Below, piece after piece: positions 6,347-11,524 of a stretch of 11,524 nucleotides of DNA. The notes under the pieces were generated by a model that saw nothing but the letters and a program-made list of their open reading frames with translations, was not told the DNA's origin and did not search any database. Numbering within the stretch: position 1 is the first letter of the stretch; each line of letters starts with the position of its first letter. This DNA comes from Burkholderiales bacterium (GTDB lineage Bacteria; Pseudomonadota; Gammaproteobacteria; Burkholderiales; Burkholderiaceae_D): NCBI GenBank assembly GCA_028868455.1, contig JAGWUK010000040.1, positions 1 through 11,524 on the forward strand. The letters are read 5' to 3'. The position numbers were made by a program, and so were the translations under genes.

Positions 6347-7902
6347 GTCGTGATTTGTTGTTATTGGTGGATGTGCTGGCGCGCGAAAAAAACGTTGATG
6401 AAGAAGTCGTTTTTGGCGCGTTGGAACATGCTTTGGCGCAAGCGACAAAAAAACGTTTTCCCGGCGAAGTCGATATTCGCGTAGAAATCGATCGGGATAC
6501 TGGTGAATTCCGCTCATTCCGCCGTTGGCATGTGGTTCCAGATGAGGCTGGTTTGCAATTGCCAGATCAAGAGATTCTGCATTTTGAAGCGGTTGAGGAC
6601 GACCCTGAAATTCAAGTTGATGACTACATCGAAGAAGAAATTGAATCGGTGGATTTTGGTCGCCGTTTTGCTCAGGATACCAAGCAGGTTGTCTTGCAGC
6701 GCATCCGTGATGCTGAGCGTGAGCAGATACTGGCAGACTTTCTCGAGCGCGGCGATTCCCTGGTAACTGGCACCATCAAGCGTATGGAGCGTGGGGAAGC
6801 TGTTGTTGAGTCGGGCAAGATTGAAGCGCGTTTGCCGCGCGATCAGATGATACCGAAAGAGAATTTGCGCGTTGGCGATCGTGTGCGTGCTTATATTTTG
6901 CGTATTGATCGCAATGCGCGCGGCCCGCAGGTGATTTTGTCGCGCACGGCGCCAGAATTCATCATGAAATTGTTTGAACTCGAAGTGCCTGAAATTGAGC
7001 AAGGCTCTCTGGTCATCAAGTCGGCAGCGCGTGACCCTGGTGTTCGCGCAAAAATCGCTGTGTACACAGCAGATAAAAGAATTGACCCGATTGGTACTTG
7101 CGTTGGTATGCGCGGTTCTCGCGTGCAGGCTGTTACCGGTGAGTTGGGCGGTGAGCGTGTAGATATCGTGCTGTGGTCTGAAGATCCGGCGCAGTTCGTG
7201 ATTGGCGCATTAGCGCCGGCAAACGTGTCTTCGATTATGGTCGACGAAGAAAAACACGGCATGGATGTTGTCGTTGATGAAGAAAATCTGGCAATTGCGA
7301 TTGGTCGTAGCGGTCAGAATGTGCGTCTGGCATCTGAATTGACAGGTTGGCAGATCAACATCATGACGGCCGAAGAATCAGCTTCCAAGGCAGAGCAGGA
7401 GACTGCGGGTATTCGTAGTTTGTTTATGGAAAAACTGGATGTCGATCAGGAAGTTGCAGATATTCTGGTAGACGAAGGTTTCTCTAGTCTGGAAGAAATT
7501 GCCTACGTGCCGATCAGTGAAATGCTGGAAATCGAAGCATTCGACGAAGATACGGTCAACGAATTACGTAATCGTGCACGTGACGCTTTATTGACGGAAG
7601 CAATCGCTTCTGAAGAAGGGCTGGAAGGCATGGAGGACGAGCTGATTAACCTCGATGGCATGACACGTGTGATCGCTGGCAAACTGGGTTTGGCAGGAAT
7701 CAAAACGTTATCGGCATTTGCAGGTTTGGCTTATGACGAATTTGGCGCGATTTTGGCATTGTCTGCCGACCGTTCACGCCAATTAATTAAAGAAGCATTT
7801 GAAGATGTGAGTGATGATGAGATGAAACTCATCGACGCTAAATATGATGATCAGGCCAAGGCTTTGTTAGCCACCGCCTGGAAACTCGTAGAAGCTAAAT
7901 AA
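6343..7902 (+). CDS. nusA: Transcription elongation/termination factor NusA
   Basis: NusA binds RNA polymerase and nascent RNA, promoting pausing and intrinsic termination, and joins antitermination complexes on rRNA operons. The 519 residues hold the full set of domains: an N-terminal polymerase-binding domain (1-130), an S1 domain (about 135-200, from [18 protein letters not shown]), KH1 with GMRG near 253, KH2 with IGRSGQN near 320-326, and two C-terminal acidic helix-hairpin-helix repeats (about 365-430 and 440-510). The two acidic repeats are the gammaproteobacterial/betaproteobacterial form, as in E. coli NusA (495 residues). The ATG at 6343 overlaps the rimP stop by 4 bases; AGGAG (6329-6333) lies 9 bases upstream inside rimP. 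In E. coli NusA represses its own operon through leader termination; the terminator before rimP could serve the same purpose here, by inference. Confidence 0.98.
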   Translation: MSRDLLLLVDVLAREKNVDEEVVFGALEHALAQATKKRFPGEVDIRVEIDRDTGEFRSFRRWHVVPDEAGLQLPDQEILHFEAVEDDPEIQVDDYIEEEIESVDFGRRFAQDTKQVVLQRIRDAEREQILADFLERGDSLVTGTIKRMERGEAVVESGKIEARLPRDQMIPKENLRVGDRVRAYILRIDRNARGPQVILSRTAPEFIMKLFELEVPEIEQGSLVIKSAARDPGVRAKIAVYTADKRIDPIGTCVGMRGSRVQAVTGELGGERVDIVLWSEDPAQFVIGALAPANVSSIMVDEEKHGMDVVVDEENLAIAIGRSGQNVRLASELTGWQINIMTAEESASKAEQETAGIRSLFMEKLDVDQEVADILVDEGFSSLEEIAYVPISEMLEIEAFDEDTVNELRNRARDALLTEAIASEEGLEGMEDELINLDGMTRVIAGKLGLAGIKTLSAFAGLAYDEFGAILALSADRSRQLIKEAFEDVSDDEMKLIDAKYDDQAKALLATAWKLVEAK

Positions 7903-7948
7903 TTCACGGGTTTCAATTCATAACGCGCACATAGAAAAAGAGGACTGA

Positions 7949-10822
7949 ATGGCGAGTAACAACGTAGCCCAATTTGCCACCGAGCTGAAGATGTCAGCAG
8001 ATTTGCTGCTCACGCAATTGCGTGCTGCAGGCGTCAGCAAGAACTCGACATCGGATTCATTGACCAAGGAAGATAAAGATCGACTGTTAGAACACTTACG
8101 TCGTTCTCATGGCGCTTCTGCGGACAGTGAAAAGAAAAAAATTACCCTGACTCGCAAGGAAACGACCGAGATCAAACAGGCCGATGCGACTGGCAAATCG
8201 CGCACTATTCAGGTGGAAGTGCGTAAGAAGCGTACGTTTGTTAAGCGTGATGATGCGCCAGCTGATGAAGTTTCCTCTAACGAACCTGAGGTCGATGCTG
8301 AAGAGTTGGCTCGGCGGGAAGAAGAAGCTCGTCGTCAGGCTGAATTGATTGCTCGTCAGGAGGCCGAATTGCGCGAAAAGCAAGAGCATCTGGCTAAGTT
8401 GGAAGCGGAAAAAGAGGCGCAGGCAAAAGCTATGCGCGAAGCTGAATTGGCAGAAGCTGCGAAAGCAAAAGCTGAAGCCGAAGCTGAACGGTTGAGGGCG
8501 GCACAGGCCGCGGCGGCGAAAGCTGTCGACGTCAAACCTGCGCAAGCGCCGGTCGTCGCAAATTCTCCTTCCGATGAAGAGAAAAAACGCTTGGTTGCGG
8601 AAGATGCTAAGAAAAAAGCGGCAATCGAGGCGAAAGAAGCGGCTGATCGTGCCGCTGCAACCGAAAAGGCACGCAAAGCGGTCGCTGATGAAGTTGCGCA
8701 AATTAAAGAAATGATGAATGCTGCGCGCAGGCCGGCCAAGGCACCAGAGCCTGCACCAGCACCGAAGGTAGCTGAAGGCACTTTGCATAAGCCTGCCGAT
8801 AAAAAAACTGGAGATAAAAAGCCAGCAGCAGTGGCTGACAAGAAAGACGAGAAAAAACCGGCAGTGGCAGATAAAAAGGCCATTAAATCGGCAAACGTGT
8901 CGTCGACATGGCAGGATGATGCTGCCAAAAAGCGTGGTAGCGGTATCAAAACACGTGGCGATACGTCCGGTGGTCGCGATGGTTGGAAAGGTGGACCAAA
9001 AGGTCGCCGTAATAGTCATCACGATGAACAGCGCGAATCGAATTTCCAGGTGCCAGTAGAGGCAATTGTGAAAGACGTATTTGTGCCGGAAACGCTGACC
9101 GTTGCCGAACTGGCGCACAAAATGTCGGTGAAGGCGTCTGAAGTTATTAAACATTTGATGAAGCTTGGTCAGATGTGCACAATTAATCAGGTGCTGGATC
9201 AGGAAACGGCAATGATTCTGGTCGAAGAAATGGGGCATAAAGCATTTGCCGCAAAACTCGATGATCCTGAAGCTTTATTAACTGACGTGGCTGAGCATGC
9301 GGACTACGAGTCTTTTCCGCGCGCACCAGTGGTAACGGTGATGGGTCACGTCGATCATGGTAAAACTTCTTTGCTCGACTATATTCGTCGTGCGAAAGTG
9401 GCATCTGGTGAAGCTGGTGGTATTACTCAGCATATCGGTGCTTACCACGTCGAAACACCACGCGGCATGATCACCTTCCTGGATACGCCAGGTCACGAGG
9501 CCTTTACAGCGATGCGTGCACGTGGCGCGAAGGCGACAGATATCGTTATTCTGGTTGTCGCCGCCGACGATGGTGTGATGCCTCAGACTAAAGAAGCAAT
9601 CGCCCATGCGAAAGCTGCCGGCGTACCACTGGTCGTAGCTATTAATAAAATTGATAAACCGGGCGGTAACGCGGATCGCGTGACGCAAGAACTGATCGCG
9701 GAAAGTGTTGTGCCGGAAGAGTACGGTGGTGATGCACCGTTCGTTCAGGTTTCGGCGAAAACAGGTCAGGGCATCGATTCCTTGCTGGAAAACGTCTTGC
9801 TGCAAGCGGAAGTTCTGGAATTGAAAGCGCCTATCGATGCGCCGGCTAAAGGTCTGGTGGTGGAAGCGCGTCTGGATAAAGGTCGTGGTACCGTTGCGAC
9901 TATTCTGGTGCAGTCTGGAACGTTGAAGCGTGGTGATGTCGTGCTTGCCGGTTCCTCCTACGGTAGGGTGCGTGCGATGCTGGATGAAAACGGTGCGAGC
10001 ATTTCCGAAGCCGGTCCGTCCATCCCGGTTGAAATTCAAGGTTTGACTGAAGTGCCTGCTGCTGGTGAGGAAGTCATGGTCATGGTCGATGAACGTAAGG
10101 CGCGTGAAATCGCGTTGTTCCGCCAAGGTAAGTTTCGTGACGTCAAACTCGCCAAACAGCAAGCTGCCAAACTTGAAAATATGTTTGAGAACATGGGCGA
10201 GGGCGAAGTCAAAAACCTGCCGATTATCGTCAAAACCGACGTTCAGGGTTCGCAGGAAGCTTTGGTTCAGTCTTTGCAGAAATTGTCTACGAACGAAGTG
10301 CGTGTGCAAGTCGTGCATGCAGCTGTGGGTGGAATTTCTGAAAATGACGTTAATCTTGCGGTGGCATCGAAAGCGGTCATCATTGGATTCAATACTCGCG
10401 CAGATGCTTCGGCACGTAAGTTGGCCGAGTCGAACGGCGTAGATATTCGCTACTACAACATTATTTACGATGCAGTCGATGAGGTTAAGGCGGCATTGTC
10501 TGGCATGTTGGCTCCTGAGAAACGTGAGCAGATCATTGGTATGGTCGAGGTCAAACAGGTATTCCTGGTCAGTAAAGTCGGCGCGATTGCAGGCTGTCTG
10601 GTGACTGATGGTGTGGTCAAGCGTACGTCTTCAGTTCGTCTGCTGCGTAATAATGTCGTGACATGGACTGGTGAACTGGATTCTCTGAAGCGTTATAAAG
10701 ACGATGCGAAAGAAGTCCGCGCTGGTATGGAATGTGGTCTGTCGTTGAAAGGCTACAACGACATTCAGGTTGGCGATAACCTGGAAATATTTGAAGTACA
10801 GGAAATTGCACGTACTCTGTAA
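7949..10822 (+). CDS. infB: Translation initiation factor IF2
   Basis: IF2 is the GTPase that places fMet-tRNA on the 30S subunit and drives subunit joining. At 957 residues it is a long proteobacterial form. In order: a first IF2-N domain (1-55, [20 protein letters not shown]); a charged Ala/Glu/Lys coiled segment (about 110-265); a Lys-rich stretch (284-320) with repeated DKK/KKP; a second IF2-N domain (about 376-430, [17 protein letters not shown]); the G domain with G1 GHVDHGKT (466-473), G3 DTPGH (512-516), G4 NKID (566-569) and G5 SAK (602-604); beta-barrel domain II (from about 634); domain III (about 755-835); and the fMet-tRNA-binding C2 domain (about 855-950). AGAGGA (7939-7944) precedes the ATG by 4 bases. 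It follows nusA after 46 bases with no terminator. Shorter isoforms from internal starts, as in E. coli, are possible but not visible. Confidence 0.98.
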   Translation: MASNNVAQFATELKMSADLLLTQLRAAGVSKNSTSDSLTKEDKDRLLEHLRRSHGASADSEKKKITLTRKETTEIKQADATGKSRTIQVEVRKKRTFVKRDDAPADEVSSNEPEVDAEELARREEEARRQAELIARQEAELREKQEHLAKLEAEKEAQAKAMREAELAEAAKAKAEAEAERLRAAQAAAAKAVDVKPAQAPVVANSPSDEEKKRLVAEDAKKKAAIEAKEAADRAAATEKARKAVADEVAQIKEMMNAARRPAKAPEPAPAPKVAEGTLHKPADKKTGDKKPAAVADKKDEKKPAVADKKAIKSANVSSTWQDDAAKKRGSGIKTRGDTSGGRDGWKGGPKGRRNSHHDEQRESNFQVPVEAIVKDVFVPETLTVAELAHKMSVKASEVIKHLMKLGQMCTINQVLDQETAMILVEEMGHKAFAAKLDDPEALLTDVAEHADYESFPRAPVVTVMGHVDHGKTSLLDYIRRAKVASGEAGGITQHIGAYHVETPRGMITFLDTPGHEAFTAMRARGAKATDIVILVVAADDGVMPQTKEAIAHAKAAGVPLVVAINKIDKPGGNADRVTQELIAESVVPEEYGGDAPFVQVSAKTGQGIDSLLENVLLQAEVLELKAPIDAPAKGLVVEARLDKGRGTVATILVQSGTLKRGDVVLAGSSYGRVRAMLDENGASISEAGPSIPVEIQGLTEVPAAGEEVMVMVDERKAREIALFRQGKFRDVKLAKQQAAKLENMFENMGEGEVKNLPIIVKTDVQGSQEALVQSLQKLSTNEVRVQVVHAAVGGISENDVNLAVASKAVIIGFNTRADASARKLAESNGVDIRYYNIIYDAVDEVKAALSGMLAPEKREQIIGMVEVKQVFLVSKVGAIAGCLVTDGVVKRTSSVRLLRNNVVTWTGELDSLKRYKDDAKEVRAGMECGLSLKGYNDIQVGDNLEIFEVQEIARTL

Positions 10823-10829
10823 TTCAAGC

Positions 10830-10853
10830 CAACCCCGGCCATGGCCGGGGTTG
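10830..10853 (+). repeat. Perfect 24-base palindrome between infB and rbfA
   Basis: The left half, CAACCCCGGCCA (10830-10841), is the exact reverse complement of the right half (10842-10853). As RNA it would form a G/C-rich stem of at least 9 bp with a loop of about 6 bases, 7 bases after the infB stop. No T-run follows (TGATTTATAG), so it is not a standard intrinsic terminator. It could weaken downstream expression, stabilise the infB end of the message or be an RNase processing site. Confidence 0.75.
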
Positions 10854-10879
10854 TGATTTATAGAGATTTAAAAGAAATT

Positions 10880-11269
10880 ATGGCAAAACATAGTAAAAAT
10901 ATTCCCGGACGGGGATTGCGAGTTGCGGATCAGATTCAGCGAGATCTGGCTGAGATCATCTGGTCGGAATTAAAAGATCCGCGTGTCGGCATGATTACGT
11001 TGACGGAAGTGCAGTTGACGCCGGATTATGCGCACGCAAAGGTGTATTTCACGACATTGGCCGATGATCCTGCAGCGATCAAAGGAACTCTCGAAGGCTT
11101 GACGAAAGCAGCAGGTTTTTTGCGTGCCCAATTGGGATTGCGCTTGCATATTCATACTCTGCCACAACTGCATTTTGTTCACGACACATCGACGATACGC
11201 GGAATGGCGATGTCGAAGTTGATTGATGAAGCAAATGCGACTCGCGCCAAAGACGACGGCGAAAACTGA
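10880..11269 (+). CDS. rbfA: 30S ribosome-binding factor A (RbfA)
   Basis: RbfA is a small KH-fold protein that binds immature 30S subunits near helix 1 of 16S rRNA and helps late processing and cold adaptation. Its 129 residues match the usual length (133 in E. coli). The signature runs from [19 protein letters not shown] through [20 protein letters not shown] to [12 protein letters not shown] near the end. I chose the ATG at 10880 ([14 protein letters not shown]), the usual N-terminus. The in-frame ATG at 10841 lies inside the preceding palindrome and would add 13 unlikely residues. The ribosome site is weak (AAAGAAA), so its translation may depend on the context set by the hairpin. It is co-directional with infB and truB. 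Confidence 0.95.
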   Translation: MAKHSKNIPGRGLRVADQIQRDLAEIIWSELKDPRVGMITLTEVQLTPDYAHAKVYFTTLADDPAAIKGTLEGLTKAAGFLRAQLGLRLHIHTLPQLHFVHDTSTIRGMAMSKLIDEANATRAKDDGEN

Positions 11270-11304
11270 TTGATGTGTGGCTTGCGCCATGCTCCCAAAA
11301 TTCT

Positions 11305-11524
11305 ATGACAACTCAGGTAAAAAAACGCCTACGTGTACCTGTGCACGGAGTTTTGCTTCTGGATAAGCCAGTGGGTTTATCCAGCAATGACGCCTTGATC
11401 AAGGTCAAACGTTTGCTGAACGCAATCAAGGCTGGTCATACTGGCACACTGGACCCATTTGCGACGGGGTTGTTGCCTTTGTGTTTTGGTGAGGCAACGA
11501 AATTTTCTCAGGATTTGCTGGAAG
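11305..11524 (+). CDS. truB: tRNA pseudouridine(55) synthase TruB (N-terminal part; cut by window edge)
   Basis: TruB makes pseudouridine 55 in the T-loop of nearly all tRNAs and also acts as a tRNA chaperone. Only the first 73 codons are in the window; the full protein is usually about 300 residues. The conserved start [20 protein letters not shown] and the catalytic motif [20 protein letters not shown] are clear, with catalytic Asp50 (Asp48 in E. coli). The ATG at 11305 fits the family N-terminus and lies 35 bases after the rbfA stop. There is no clear Shine-Dalgarno. An ATG at 11289 is in another frame. Its place after rbfA is the standard order of this operon. Confidence 0.96.
   Translation, partial: MTTQVKKRLRVPVHGVLLLDKPVGLSSNDALIKVKRLLNAIKAGHTGTLDPFATGLLPLCFGEATKFSQDLLE

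Noticed and set aside
8796..8900. Lys-rich DKK/KKP repeats in infB as a possible tandem repeat or recombination site.
   Set aside because: The repeats are imperfect at DNA level and such linkers are normal in the variable part of long IF2 proteins.
8096..9238. Long open frame of 380 codons on the minus strand within infB.
   Set aside because: It is antisense to the Ala/Glu/Lys-rich part of infB; the translation is Phe/Arg/Cys-rich low complexity, an artefact of codon bias in the opposite strand.
9278..10318. Open frame of 346 codons on the minus strand within infB.
   Set aside because: It lies opposite the conserved G domain and domains II-III of IF2, with no recognisable family or ribosome site; a shadow frame.
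10841..10879. rbfA starting at the ATG in the palindrome.
   Set aside because: It would add 13 residues absent from the family, and the start codon would be buried in a strong hairpin; ATG 10880 gives the standard RbfA N-terminus.

Overview
This window is ordinary chromosomal housekeeping DNA from a betaproteobacterium. The gene order scpB-rluB-rimP-nusA-infB-rbfA-truB, the Aat N-terminus beginning (M/L)IPWLE, and the protein sequences overall suggest Burkholderiales, most likely the Oxalobacteraceae (Herminiimonas/Janthinobacterium-like). The family assignment is from memory of homologues, not from a search. Base composition looks close to balanced. I see no insertion sequences, phage genes, CRISPR array or other signs of transfer.

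Left part (1-2784). A minus-strand aat gene, which adds Leu/Phe to N-degron substrates, runs off the left edge. It diverges from a plus-strand ammonium transporter gene (amt). The space between them holds an NtrC-like dyad at 735-751 and a GG-N10-GC sigma-54-like promoter at 838-853, so amt is probably nitrogen-regulated. Amt converges on a minus-strand zinc-ribbon NUDIX hydrolase, and a shared hairpin terminator lies between the two.

Middle part (2850-5800). An initiator tRNA-fMet gene has its own sigma-70 promoter and terminator. A roughly 250-base gap with three small hairpins follows, then the overlapping pair scpB (condensin partner) and rluB (23S rRNA pseudouridine synthase), then a near-consensus promoter and a rho-independent terminator packed into about 110 bases.

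Right part (5861-11524). This is the conserved transcription/translation operon rimP-nusA-infB-rbfA-truB, with truB cut by the right edge. Its products mature the 30S subunit (RimP, RbfA), control elongation and antitermination (NusA), start translation (IF2) and modify tRNA U55 (TruB). In E. coli the same operon begins with an initiator tRNA gene (metY). Here the initiator tRNA is still nearby but is separated from rimP by scpB-rluB.

I did not find an undescribed system. The items most worth checking are non-coding: the promoter-terminator unit before rimP, the amt control region, the hairpin-rich gap before scpB, and a perfect 24-base palindrome between infB and rbfA.
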